From Pseudomonadota bacterium (lineage in GTDB: Bacteria; Pseudomonadota; Alphaproteobacteria; Acetobacterales; Acetobacteraceae), in NCBI GenBank assembly GCA_021826225.1, contig JAKBAV010000006.1, positions 16,719-80,718 of the forward strand: a DNA stretch of 64,000 bases. The letters are read 5' to 3'. Both the position numbers and the translations under genes were made by a program. Under the pieces are notes generated by a model. The model did not search any database. It saw nothing but the letters and a program-made list of their open reading frames with translations, and was not told the DNA's origin. Shown piece by piece: positions 11,649 to 21,629 of the stretch. Within the stretch, counting starts at the first letter, position 1. Each line of letters begins with the position of its first letter.

Positions 11649-13743
11649 CGCTGTTCTCCCGCTCCCGGCCCATCAACGGCCCCGTATGCGGCCCCGCCAG
11701 CAGCGTCACATGCGGCCCCAGCATCGGAGAAATCGGTGCCGCGACACCATCATGCCGGCGCCGCAGCTGCGCCGAAGCCGGCCGCACGGCAGCACCATCG
11801 GCCGGGCGCGCCTGCGCGGTGAGGCCGGATTTCGAAAGTGCCACGGCCGATGCCGGCGGCTTCTCGCCCATCAGCTCATAGGCGAACGCATTGGCGCCCG
11901 GCGGCAGCGGATCGCCAGGCCCCAGCGCACCATGGCCCGGCGGCGGGGTGGGGTCCAGCGGCACGGTGAGCTGCTGATCCAGCGCCGCGAGCTGCGCGCC
12001 ATTGGCCGGCATGATGCCCAGCATCGGCCCGATCCGCGCGATGATCCGCGCCACGCTGGGGGCCGCGATATAGCCGCCTGTCGTAAAGCCATAGGTCGTG
12101 GCATCCGGCTTGGGCTGCAGCACCAGCACGTAGACCACGTATTGCGGGTCGTTCATCGGAAACGCCGCCATGAAGGAGGCGTTGTTGGTATGTTGCAGAT
12201 ACCCGCCATGCGGCCCCACCACCTGGGCCGTGCCGGTCTTGCCGCCCACCACATAACCCGGCACCGCCGCGTTCTTGCCGGTGCCGAACAGCACCACATT
12301 GGTCATCAGCTTGCACATCATTTCACTCGTGCTCTGCTGCATGATCCGCACGCCGGTGGGCTGCGGCCCGGAAGGGTCCACGGCCAGCAGTGTCGGCTGA
12401 TAGCGGATGCCGCCATTGACGATCGGCAGCACCGCGGTGACCAGCTGCAGCGGCGAAATCGCGATGCCCGCGCCGAACGAAACCGTCATCGTCGCCGCCA
12501 GCCCCCAATTGCTGAACGCCGGAAAGAGCGGGCGTGGCGGTCCTGGCAATTGGATGTTCAGCGGCTGGAAGAATTGCTGGCGCTGGTACCAGTTCTGTTC
12601 GATTTTCGGCCCCAGGATCGTGGCGATCCGCGAGGCGCCGATATTGGAGGACACGTTCAAAATTTCCGGCACCGCCATCCATGTATGCACCGGCTCGAAA
12701 TCGGTAATCTGGAAACGCCCGACCTGCAGGGGGTGCGTCGTATCAAAGTAATCCCACCAATGGATCATCCCGCTATCCAGCGCCATCGCGATGGTCTGCA
12801 ACTTGAACACCGAACCCGGCTCATAAGTGCCATTCACGCAGCGGTCGAACTGTGCATTGCGCGAGGCCGTGCCGTAATCGTTCACGTCATAATCCGGCAG
12901 GCTGACCATGGCCAGAATCTCGCCGGTATGCGCGTTCATCACGATGGCGCAGGCCCCAGGCGCCTGGAATTCCTTGACCGCCGCGGCCAGCTCATCATGC
13001 ACGATGCTTTGAATCCCGGCATCGATCGACAGCGCCAGCGGCGCCGGGTTGCTGATCAGGCGCGCGTTGAAATATTTTTCCACCCCGGCCACGCCGGAGC
13101 TGTCCACCCGCACGCCACCCAGAATATGGCCGGCGAGATCACCATCAGGATAATGCCGTTTCTCGTTATTCTCGAAATACACGCCAGGAATGCCGAGCGA
13201 GTTGACCGCCAACTCCTCCTGCGGGGAGAGCTTGCGGTCGAGATAAACAAACTCCTTGCGCTTCCGCACCACCACCCCGGCGCCCAATTCCGTCGCCATC
13301 CAGCCGGGGTCGATGCCCGGCAGCGCATTGGCGAGCAGTTGCGCGTCGCGGGCCGGGTCGGGCACTTGCTGCGGGTCGGCATACAGCTCGGCCCCGGGCA
13401 GCGATACGGCGAGAATGGTACCGTTGCGGTCCGTGATATCAGCCCGGCCAGGCATGGGTGGCACCACGCTGAGCGTCGGCTGCATCGCCGCGATCTGCGC
13501 CGCCGAGGGAAATTTCGGGTTGACCACGGTGGACCAGGTGAGCTTCAGCCCAAGCAGCACATACAGCCCGATGAACACGCAGGCGGCAGCCAGGATGCGC
13601 TTGCGGGCCCGCTCCAGCGCGGCGCGCTGGTCCAGCTCCGGGCTGGTCACGCGGACATGCTCCATCAACGGCGTGGCACCGCCGCGGGCCGGCGCGCCGC
13701 GGCGACGCTCCGGCGGGCGGTCCGGCTTCAGCGTCAGTGTCAC
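11635..13743 (-). CDS. ftsI: Class B penicillin-binding protein FtsI/PBP3 with long C-terminal extension
   Basis: DITDRNGTILAVSLPGAELYADP, YEPGSVFKLQTIAMAL, VSSNIGASRI (SxN), GGKTGTAQ (KTG). Confidence 0.95.
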   Translation of the reverse strand: MTLTLKPDRPPERRRGAPARGGATPLMEHVRVTSPELDQRAALERARKRILAAACVFIGLYVLLGLKLTWSTVVNPKFPSAAQIAAMQPTLSVVPPMPGRADITDRNGTILAVSLPGAELYADPQQVPDPARDAQLLANALPGIDPGWMATELGAGVVVRKRKEFVYLDRKLSPQEELAVNSLGIPGVYFENNEKRHYPDGDLAGHILGGVRVDSSGVAGVEKYFNARLISNPAPLALSIDAGIQSIVHDELAAAVKEFQAPGACAIVMNAHTGEILAMVSLPDYDVNDYGTASRNAQFDRCVNGTYEPGSVFKLQTIAMALDSGMIHWWDYFDTTHPLQVGRFQITDFEPVHTWMAVPEILNVSSNIGASRIATILGPKIEQNWYQRQQFFQPLNIQLPGPPRPLFPAFSNWGLAATMTVSFGAGIAISPLQLVTAVLPIVNGGIRYQPTLLAVDPSGPQPTGVRIMQQSTSEMMCKLMTNVVLFGTGKNAAVPGYVVGGKTGTAQVVGPHGGYLQHTNNASFMAAFPMNDPQYVVYVLVLQPKPDATTYGFTTGGYIAAPSVARIIARIGPMLGIMPANGAQLAALDQQLTVPLDPTPPPGHGALGPGDPLPPGANAFAYELMGEKPPASAVALSKSGLTAQARPADGAAVRPASAQLRRRHDGVAAPISPMLGPHVTLLAGPHTGPLMGRERENSDGLS

Positions 13744-14501
13744 GGAGCGTCCTGCGCCATGCCGAGCATCGAGCCGCCATCCATCGGCGTGGGGGTTGGG
13801 GTGGGGGCCTGGGTGGCGAGGGCACGCACCGGCATCACCTGGGCCCCGAGCGGCGCGCCCAGGCCGGCATTGCGGCGTGCCTCCCCGGCGGCACTGGCAT
13901 CGGCGAGATAGATGGCCGCGCCCATCGCATGGCGCGGCCGCTCCGTTTGACGCGCGGTTTCAGCCAGACGCTCCGGCGCGGCATGGTGGCGCGGCACAAT
14001 CCTGGCGGCCAGATGCACGGGGTTTGGTTGCGCCGATACCGTGGCCGGCACGGCCGCGCCGGCTTTTGCTGTGGCGGCGGCCACCTCCACGGCGGGAGCG
14101 GCTTTGGAAGCCGAGGCGGGTGCCGCATCCGGTGCCGCTCCTGGCGCCGCGGCGGCGAGTTGCGGCATGGCAGCCGCCGGATCTTCGGGATTGCCGCCCG
14201 GCGGCGGTGACCCAGGCGCCGGCAAGGCGCTGTTCAGCGAGGCCAGGGTGACGAGCTGCCCCGGCGCCATCGGCTGCAAGCTGGTGAAGCGGGCGGCAAG
14301 CTGGGCCAGGCGCGAGGGGTCCGCCTCCAGCGCCCATTGCGCCTGCAGCACGCGGATGCTCTGCTCGTCATGCGTCGTCGCCTGATTGGTCGCGGTGAGC
14401 TGATCATCGAGCAGCTGGCTGTGATGCTTGACGATGAACATCAGAGCGCCCGAGAGCACGAAGAGCAGCCCGGCGATCAGGGTGAAAGGCCGCATGATCA
14501 T
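13740..14501 (-). CDS. FtsL-like division protein with Ala/Pro-rich C-terminal extension
   Basis: N-terminal TM then coiled-coil (QATTHDEQSIRVLQAQWALEADPSRLAQLAARFTSLQPM) in the syntenic ftsL position between rsmH and ftsI. Confidence 0.75.
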   Translation of the reverse strand: MIMRPFTLIAGLLFVLSGALMFIVKHHSQLLDDQLTATNQATTHDEQSIRVLQAQWALEADPSRLAQLAARFTSLQPMAPGQLVTLASLNSALPAPGSPPPGGNPEDPAAAMPQLAAAAPGAAPDAAPASASKAAPAVEVAAATAKAGAAVPATVSAQPNPVHLAARIVPRHHAAPERLAETARQTERPRHAMGAAIYLADASAAGEARRNAGLGAPLGAQVMPVRALATQAPTPTPTPMDGGSMLGMAQDAP

Positions 14502-15445
14502 GTTGCCAGCCTCTCCATAACGCGCATCTTCGCCGAACGGGCGCGCGGATTGGCGCGCATCTCCGCATCGGAGGGACCAACCGCCGATTTGGTAACGAGG
14601 GTGAAGCGCGCCGCGGGGGCGCGCGCAAACCCGGCCGGATCATGCCGCGAGGCCCCGGCGAGGCGCCCGCACGCGTCGGCGAAAAACCGCTTCACGATAC
14701 GGTCCTCCAGCGAATGAAAACTCACCACCACCAGCCGCCCGCCGGCATTCAGCAGCGCCGCCGCCTGAGCCAGCGCCGCCGCGATATCGGACAGCTCCTC
14801 ATTCACCGCGATGCGCAGCGCCTGAAAACTTCTGGTCGCCGGGTCGATGCCCGATTTATCCGGTCTCACAATGCTCCGTATCACGCCGGCCAGATCCGAC
14901 GTCGTTTCGAATTTCTGGGTGCGGCGCCGTTCAACGATCGTTTTAGCAATTTTGCGCGAAGCCTTCTCATCCCCGTATTCGTACAAAATATCCGCAATTT
15001 CGGATTCGGAGCAAAAGTTTATGATCTGCGCGGCATCGCGTTTGCTGCCGCCCATCTGCATGTTCAGCGGCCCGTTTTGGCGGAACGAAAAACCGCGCGC
15101 CGGGTCGTCGATCTGATACGAGGATACACCCAGATCAAACACCGCGCCATCGAGCGCGGTCACCCCATGCGATTCCAGAAGAGCCGAAACTTCGCTGATG
15201 CGACCTTCGCAAATCTCGAACCGCGCGGGATACGCCACGGCGAAATCGCGCGCCCGCGCAACCGCCGCGGGGTCGCGGTCAATGGCGATTAGCCGGCATG
15301 CGGCCGAGTCGAGAATCGTCCTTGCATAGCCGCCGCCGCCGAATGTGCCATCGAGATACATACCGCCATCACGCACCCGCAGCATGTCCACCGCCTCGCC
15401 GCGCAGCACGGGAATATGTGAAAGTTCTGTCATGACACCGCTCAT
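14498..15445 (-). CDS. rsmH: 16S rRNA (cytosine(1402)-N(4))-methyltransferase
   Basis: HIPVLRGEAVDMLRVRDGGMYLDGTFGGGGYARTIL, DLGVSSYQIDDPARGFSF, RLVVVSFHSLEDRIVKRFF; likely start MSGVMTEL at ~15445. Confidence 0.96.
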   Translation of the reverse strand: MSGVMTELSHIPVLRGEAVDMLRVRDGGMYLDGTFGGGGYARTILDSAACRLIAIDRDPAAVARARDFAVAYPARFEICEGRISEVSALLESHGVTALDGAVFDLGVSSYQIDDPARGFSFRQNGPLNMQMGGSKRDAAQIINFCSESEIADILYEYGDEKASRKIAKTIVERRRTQKFETTSDLAGVIRSIVRPDKSGIDPATRSFQALRIAVNEELSDIAAALAQAAALLNAGGRLVVVSFHSLEDRIVKRFFADACGRLAGASRHDPAGFARAPAARFTLVTKSAVGPSDAEMRANPRARSAKMRVMERLAT

Positions 15446-15891
15446 GCCGCCGGCGCGCCGAAAGTGAGGCGCGGGGCAAGTGCCCGGGTCGCCGCCAGGA
15501 AGGCCGCCGCTGCCGCCGGCTCCCAAATGTGAAAATGCGTGCCGCGGCCCAGGAAACATACAGCCTCGGTCAATTGCGCCTCAGCCGCCAGATGATCCGG
15601 GAGCATGATCCGCCCCTGCGCGTCGATCTCCAGCTCCACCGCATCCGAATAGACCTTCGTGGCCCAACCTTGGCGGTTCGGGTCGGTCTCATCCATGGCG
15701 GCAAGCTCGGCCTCGTATTTCGCGTAATGCGGCAGCGGCCAGCCCTCGACGCAACCGGCGATCAGCGAGGGCCGCAGCACCAGCGTCATGGCCGGCTCGG
15801 CGCCCTTCCACGCCGCACGGAAGGCGGCCGGCACGGAAACCCTGCCCTTCGCGTCCAACCTGTTCTCGTGCTTGCCAAAAAGCTGCTTCAT
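15442..15891 (-). CDS. mraZ: Transcriptional regulator MraZ
   Basis: MKQLFGKHENRLDAKGRVSVPAAFRAAW and second AbrB-like repeat ELEIDAQGRIMLPDHL. Confidence 0.95.
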   Translation of the reverse strand: MKQLFGKHENRLDAKGRVSVPAAFRAAWKGAEPAMTLVLRPSLIAGCVEGWPLPHYAKYEAELAAMDETDPNRQGWATKVYSDAVELEIDAQGRIMLPDHLAAEAQLTEAVCFLGRGTHFHIWEPAAAAAFLAATRALAPRLTFGAPAA

Positions 15892-15923
15892 CGGGGCCGG
15901 AGGCGGGTTCTTTCACCATTTCA

Positions 15924-15938
15924 TGGGAAATCATGGGA
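15924..15938. promoter_or_regulatory. Putative MraZ-box direct repeat TGGGA-N5-TGGGA upstream of mraZ
   Basis: Sequence TGGGAAATCATGGGA read directly at 15924-15938, 33 bp upstream of the mraZ start; fits the TGGGN-N5-TGGGN repeat described for E. coli MraZ. Confidence 0.6.
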
Positions 15939-16087
15939 TTTCTACTCCACTAACATGTCAGCCCGTGCCCCGTCAAAGAGTTTTCCTGGCGCGCCGCCCA
16001 CGGTCCCGGCCAAATTCTCTCGGCAATTCATGGGGTTTTTGCGTATATGTTGCTTATTTGTTCCGGTCCTGACCACAGGCAGAAAAA

Positions 16088-16486
<399 letters not shown>

Positions 16487-16495
16487 AGGCCGCTC

Positions 16496-17170
16496 CTACG
16501 CCGGGGGCGGAACCGGGTCAACCAAAGCCCGGATGGCCGCGGCCCGCCGGGCGGTCGGCCCATCCGCGATACCGTTCAGATTCTGCGGCAAAAAATGCCT
16601 CTGAAAAGCGCGCACCACAGCGTCCGGCGGCAGGCTGACATCATAGCCTATCGCCGCAATATCATCCCAGAAGTCTTTGGATTCACGAAATTCATCGGTC
16701 CATACACCAATGCCCGCCGCCGCCAGCCCCCGCCAATCGAACAACTCGCCAGGATCCTGCTTGCGGTTGGGGGCGATATCGGAATGCGCCACCACATTGC
16801 GCGCCGAAATGGCGTGGCGCGCGAGAATCCCCAGGCATAATTCCCGCACCGCCGCCATTTGCACGGCGGGAAACGCCCGGTAGCCCCATTCATGCCCTGG
16901 ATTGACGATCTCGATGCCGATCGAGGCGTCATTCAGCATTCTGCGCCCCCGCCAGGAGGAAATCCCGGCATGCCAGGCACGTTTTTCCTCCGGCACCAGG
17001 CCATACAGCGTGCCATCCTCATCCACCACGTAATGCGCCGAAACCTTCGCCTCCGGCGCGCGCAGCAGGGCGATGGCCGATGGCGCGTCCGGCATGCCGG
17101 TATAGTGCAGGACGAGAAACTCAACCGCCCCATCCCGCTCGTCGATATTCGGCGAGGGCAACAGGATCAA
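16496..17170 (-). CDS. N-acetylmuramoyl-L-alanine amidase (AmpD-like, amidase_2)
   Basis: FLVLHYTGMPDAPSAIALLRAPEAKVSAHYVVDEDGTLYGLVPEEKRAWHAG, NVVAHSDIAPNRKQDPGELFDW. Confidence 0.92.
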   Translation of the reverse strand: MILLPSPNIDERDGAVEFLVLHYTGMPDAPSAIALLRAPEAKVSAHYVVDEDGTLYGLVPEEKRAWHAGISSWRGRRMLNDASIGIEIVNPGHEWGYRAFPAVQMAAVRELCLGILARHAISARNVVAHSDIAPNRKQDPGELFDWRGLAAAGIGVWTDEFRESKDFWDDIAAIGYDVSLPPDAVVRAFQRHFLPQNLNGIADGPTARRAAAIRALVDPVPPPA

Positions 17171-17940
17171 AGCCTTTTCTCACGCTTGATCGCATCATAG
17201 GCGGCGTTGATCTTCGCCACCTTCTCCGAGGCCAGCCGTATCCGCGCCGGGGAGAGCCCCTGGGAAGCCAGCACATCCGGATGGTGCTCGCGCATGAGCT
17301 GCTTCCAGCGCAGGCGAATCTCCTCCCCCGTGGCACCGCGCTTCAGGCCCAGCGCGGCGTAGGAATCCTCAGACGGCGGCGCGGCCACGGCGCCGCCGGC
17401 GGCGCGGCGGACGGCATAGTCATCAAGCCCGAACGCATAGGCGGTGCGCGACAGATAATCCGCCTCCGCGCTGTTTACCGGGCCATCGGCGCGGGCGATC
17501 TGGTACAGCCCGCCCAGCACCTGCTCCAGAATCCCCTTCTCATCCGAAAACGCCTGGCCGAGCTGGCTGGCATAGGAGAGAAAATTTTCCGAACTGTCGC
17601 GCGCGCTATCGAACAGCCGGCCGACCTCGGCGACATTCTGCTCGGGGATGGAGAAACTGGAGCGGAAGGCCTGGATCTCGATCCGGCTTACCGGCCCATC
17701 GCATTTGGCGAGCTTGGCCGCCAGCACGGTCACGCCTATGGCGAAAACCTGCTCGCGCCGGCCGAGCAGCGCCGCCACCCGCGCGGAATCGAAAGGCAGC
17801 GCGCGATTGGCGAAATTGGAAAAAGCATGGAGCTTGCCCTCATCCGCGGCATGGCCCATCGCCATGCCGAACAAAGCGCCGACCGGCCCCCCCATGGCAA
17901 AGCCCGCCATGCCTCCGATGAACTTGCCCCAATAACTCAT
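17167..17940 (-). CDS. TerB/DnaJ-domain protein (DjlA-like)
   Basis: N-terminal membrane segment, TerB-like middle, C-terminal J domain with HPD (YAALGLKRGATGEEIRLRWKQLMREHHPDVLAS). Confidence 0.88.
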   Translation of the reverse strand: MSYWGKFIGGMAGFAMGGPVGALFGMAMGHAADEGKLHAFSNFANRALPFDSARVAALLGRREQVFAIGVTVLAAKLAKCDGPVSRIEIQAFRSSFSIPEQNVAEVGRLFDSARDSSENFLSYASQLGQAFSDEKGILEQVLGGLYQIARADGPVNSAEADYLSRTAYAFGLDDYAVRRAAGGAVAAPPSEDSYAALGLKRGATGEEIRLRWKQLMREHHPDVLASQGLSPARIRLASEKVAKINAAYDAIKREKRL

Positions 17941-18020
17941 GCCCTCACTCTAACATGCCGCCGCCCTTGAACGGAACCCAAACATAATCCATCAATCAAG
18001 GCTAAATTTTGGGTTTGAAG

Positions 18021-21000
18021 ATGGCCTGGCAGTTCTGGATCGACCGCGGCGGCACGTTTACCGATATCGTCGCGCGCATGCCGGATGGAACACTGCTGAC
18101 GCGCAAGCTGCTCTCCGAAGACCCGGAACGCTACGATGATGCCGCTCTGGCCGGCATACGCGGATTTCTGGGCCTGACACCCAACAAGCCGATCCCGCGC
18201 GGCGCCATAGCTTCGGTGAAGATGGGCACCACGGTTGCCACCAATGCGCTGCTGGAACGCAAGGGCGCGCGCACGCTCCTCATCGTGAACCAGGGTTTCG
18301 CCGATCTGCTGCGCATCGGCAACCAGGCCCGGCCGCGCCTGTTCGCGCTGGATATCCGCCTACCCTCAATGCTCTATGCGCGGGTCGCGGAACTGCCCGG
18401 GCGCCACGCCGTTAACGGCGAGCTGATCGAGGAACCGGATGACGCGGCGGCGATGACGCTCCTGGCGGATGCGCGTGACGAGGGCTTTGAGGCGGTGGCC
18501 ATCGCCCTCATCCATGCCTGGAAGTACCCGGCGCTCGAGCAGCGCCTCGGCGGGCTCGCCCATGCCGCCGGATTTCGTCAGATCTCGCTTTCCCATATCG
18601 CCAGCCCTTTGCCGCGCCTGGTGCCAAGGGCGGATACCACCGTCGCCGATGCGTATCTCTCGCCCGTGCTGGCAAAATACATCGCCCAGGTTTCAGCGGG
18701 GTTAAGCAATTCAGCCAAATCCGTTAACCATGCCGTGCCGCTCTATTTCATGCAGTCGCATGGCGGGCTGACCCGCGCCGAAGCCTTCACCGGCAAGGAT
18801 GCGGTTTTATCCGGCCCGGCGGGCGGCATCATCGGCGCGGTGCGGACCGCCGCCGCCGCCGGGTTCGCCGCCGTCATCGGCTTCGACATGGGCGGCACCA
18901 GCACCGATGTCGCATTGTATGACGGTGCCTTCCAGCGTACGCTGGAAACCGAGATTGCCGGGGTGCGGCTGCGCGCGCCGATGCTCGCCATCAACACCGT
19001 GGCGGCGGGCGGCGGCTCCATACTGGGTTTCGCCGATGGCCGGCTGCGCGTCGGGCCGGCTAGTGCCGGCGCCCATCCGGGACCGGCCTGCTACCGCAAG
19101 GGCGGACCGCTGACCGTGACGGATGCCAATGTGCTGCTGGGCAAGCTCCAGCCCGCGTATTTCCCCGCGATTTTCGGCGCCGCCGGCGACCTGCCGCTCG
19201 ATGCCGGAATCGTCGCCGAAAAATTCGCCGCCCTGGCGGCGGAGGTGGCGGCGGCAACCGGCATCGCCCAGACGCCCGAGAGCCTGGCCGAGGGGTTTCT
19301 CGCTATCGCCAACGCCAATATGGCACAGGCAGTGCGCCAGATATCGGTCCAGAAGGGCCTGGATCCGGCGGATTTCACTTTGGTCAGCTTTGGCGGCGCC
19401 GGCGGGCAGCATGCCTGCGCGGTGGCCGATGAGCTGGGCATGGACCGGGTATTCCTGCATCCGCTGGCCGGGGTGCTGTCGGCCTATGGCATCGGCCTGT
19501 CCGATTTTCTGGTCCTGCGGGAACAGGGTGCGGAAATGCCGCTCACCCCCGAAGCCGAGGGCCCGCTCGCCGCCATCGCCAGGCGTCTGGGACAAGAGGC
19601 GGAGGCGGCATTGCGGGCGCAACATCCCGATGGCGCCATCAGCCATACTACCACGATTTTGCTCCGCTATGCCGGAACGGATACGGCCCTTCCGGTAAAA
19701 TTATCTAATATCAATAATATGTCCCAAGAATTTGAGGAAAAACACCAGCGCCTGTTCGGCTTCGTCACGCCAGAGACAATGCTGGTCGCCGAAACCGTGC
19801 TGGTGGAAGCGCGTGCGCCGGGCGCGCCGCTCACCGAGCCCGAGATTTCAGCCCGCCCTTTGCCTGCGCCGCTCGGCGTCTTCCGCCTCGTCTCTGGTGG
19901 CACGGCGCATGCGGCGCCGGTTTACGCGCGTGACGCGCTGGGTGCCGGCACCAGGATCGTTGGTCCGGCGATATTACAGGAGGCGATCGCCACCACCATT
20001 GTGGAACCAGGTTGGGAAGCAGATATAACCAACCGAAATCATTGCATTCTTAACCGCATTCTGCCACGCGGGACGGCCATGACCGCCGCTTCCGGGAACG
20101 CCGATCCGGTGCGGCTGGAGCTGTTCGCCAATCTGTTCATGGCCATTGCCGAACAGGCCGGGGCCGTGCTGCGCAACACGGCGCAAAGCGTCAACATCAA
20201 GGAAAGGCTGGATTTCTCCTGCGCGATTTTCGACGCCACAGGCAATCTCGTGGCCAATGCGCCGCATGTGCCGGTGCATCTCGGCGCCATGGGAGCCTCG
20301 GTGCGGCATGTTCTGGCGCGGCGCGGCGGCACGCTCCGGCCGGGCGATGCCGTTGCCCTCAACAATCCTTATGCCGGCGGCACGCATCTGCCTGATATCA
20401 CGGTAATAACCCCGGTATTTGATGAAACCGGGACGCAAATCCGCTTCTTCACGGCCTGCCGGGGCCACCATGCCGATATTGGCGGCCTCACCCCCGGCTC
20501 CACCCCGCCATTCTCAAAAAATCTTGAAGAAGAAGGGGTTGTAATCGACAATCTGCTCATTCTCGCGGCCGGGGCATTTCAGGAAGCACCGTTCCGCGCG
20601 GTTCTGACCGGCGCCCGCTACCCCGCGCGCAATCCGCAGCAGAATATCGCGGATATCAAGGCGCAGATCGCCGCCAACGCCACCGCCGCGCGGGCCCTCA
20701 CCGACCTCAACCTACGCCATGGCTGGGAAATGGTGGCGGCCTATATGGGCCATGTGATGGATAATGCCGAGGCGGCCACCCGCGCCGCCATCCTGCGGCT
20801 GCGCGATGCCCGCTTCGAATACATGATGGATGACGGCACGCCGCTGAAACTATCCTTGAAAATCAATCATGAAACCGCCAGCGCCGTGATCGATTTCAGC
20901 GGCACGGGACCCGCTGGGCCGAACAACTTCAACGCGCCCCCGGCCGTGAGCACCGCCGCCGTGCTGTATGCCTTCCGCTGCCTCGCCGGAACGGACATGC

Positions 21001-21629
21001 CGCTGAACGAGGGCTGCCTGAAGCCGCTTACCATCATTATCCCCGAGGGCAGTTTTTTGAGCCCGCCGCCAGGTGCCGCCGTGGTGGCGGGCAATACCGA
21101 GGTGAGCCAGGCCGTGACCGTGGCACTACTCGGCGCCATGGGCGTGTGCGCCTCCGCGCAGGCGACCATGAATAATTTTTTGTTTGGCAATGCGCGGCAC
21201 CAATATTACGAGACGATCTGCGGCGGTGCTGGCGCCGGGCCGGGTTTTGCCGGTTGTTCGGCGGTGCAGACGCATATGACCAACACGAGAATCACCGACC
21301 CGGAAGTACTGGAGCTGCGCCATCCGGTGCGGCTGGAAATTTTTTCCGTCCGCTCCGGCTCCGGCGGCGCCGGAAAATTTCGCGGCGGGGATGGCGTTAT
21401 CCGCAAAATCAGGTTTTTAGAACCCATGACCGCTACCATCACAGCCTCGCGCCGGGTTCATCCGCCCTTTGGACTGGAAGGCGGCGCGCCCGGCGCGCTG
21501 GGGGCGCAGTTTGTCGAGCATGTCGATGGGTCTGTGACCCCGGTGTCCGGGCGCGCGGAAGTTCTCCTCGCGGCGGGTGAGGCGTTCATCATCCATACGC
21601 CGGGCGGCGGCGGGTTCGCGGCACCTTGA
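18021..21629 (+). CDS. 5-oxoprolinase / hydantoinase, HyuA-HyuB fusion
   Basis: ~1200 aa; N-term [35 protein letters not shown] (HyuA), C-term [56 protein letters not shown] (HyuB). Confidence 0.93.
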   Translation: MAWQFWIDRGGTFTDIVARMPDGTLLTRKLLSEDPERYDDAALAGIRGFLGLTPNKPIPRGAIASVKMGTTVATNALLERKGARTLLIVNQGFADLLRIGNQARPRLFALDIRLPSMLYARVAELPGRHAVNGELIEEPDDAAAMTLLADARDEGFEAVAIALIHAWKYPALEQRLGGLAHAAGFRQISLSHIASPLPRLVPRADTTVADAYLSPVLAKYIAQVSAGLSNSAKSVNHAVPLYFMQSHGGLTRAEAFTGKDAVLSGPAGGIIGAVRTAAAAGFAAVIGFDMGGTSTDVALYDGAFQRTLETEIAGVRLRAPMLAINTVAAGGGSILGFADGRLRVGPASAGAHPGPACYRKGGPLTVTDANVLLGKLQPAYFPAIFGAAGDLPLDAGIVAEKFAALAAEVAAATGIAQTPESLAEGFLAIANANMAQAVRQISVQKGLDPADFTLVSFGGAGGQHACAVADELGMDRVFLHPLAGVLSAYGIGLSDFLVLREQGAEMPLTPEAEGPLAAIARRLGQEAEAALRAQHPDGAISHTTTILLRYAGTDTALPVKLSNINNMSQEFEEKHQRLFGFVTPETMLVAETVLVEARAPGAPLTEPEISARPLPAPLGVFRLVSGGTAHAAPVYARDALGAGTRIVGPAILQEAIATTIVEPGWEADITNRNHCILNRILPRGTAMTAASGNADPVRLELFANLFMAIAEQAGAVLRNTAQSVNIKERLDFSCAIFDATGNLVANAPHVPVHLGAMGASVRHVLARRGGTLRPGDAVALNNPYAGGTHLPDITVITPVFDETGTQIRFFTACRGHHADIGGLTPGSTPPFSKNLEEEGVVIDNLLILAAGAFQEAPFRAVLTGARYPARNPQQNIADIKAQIAANATAARALTDLNLRHGWEMVAAYMGHVMDNAEAATRAAILRLRDARFEYMMDDGTPLKLSLKINHETASAVIDFSGTGPAGPNNFNAPPAVSTAAVLYAFRCLAGTDMPLNEGCLKPLTIIIPEGSFLSPPPGAAVVAGNTEVSQAVTVALLGAMGVCASAQATMNNFLFGNARHQYYETICGGAGAGPGFAGCSAVQTHMTNTRITDPEVLELRHPVRLEIFSVRSGSGGAGKFRGGDGVIRKIRFLEPMTATITASRRVHPPFGLEGGAPGALGAQFVEHVDGSVTPVSGRAEVLLAAGEAFIIHTPGGGGFAAP

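Noticed and set aside
11338-13911. 857-aa + strand ORF overlapping ftsI/murE on the opposite strand
   Set aside because: Antisense shadow ORF typical of high-GC codon bias; Arg/His-rich with no family resemblance; minus-strand ftsI is unequivocal
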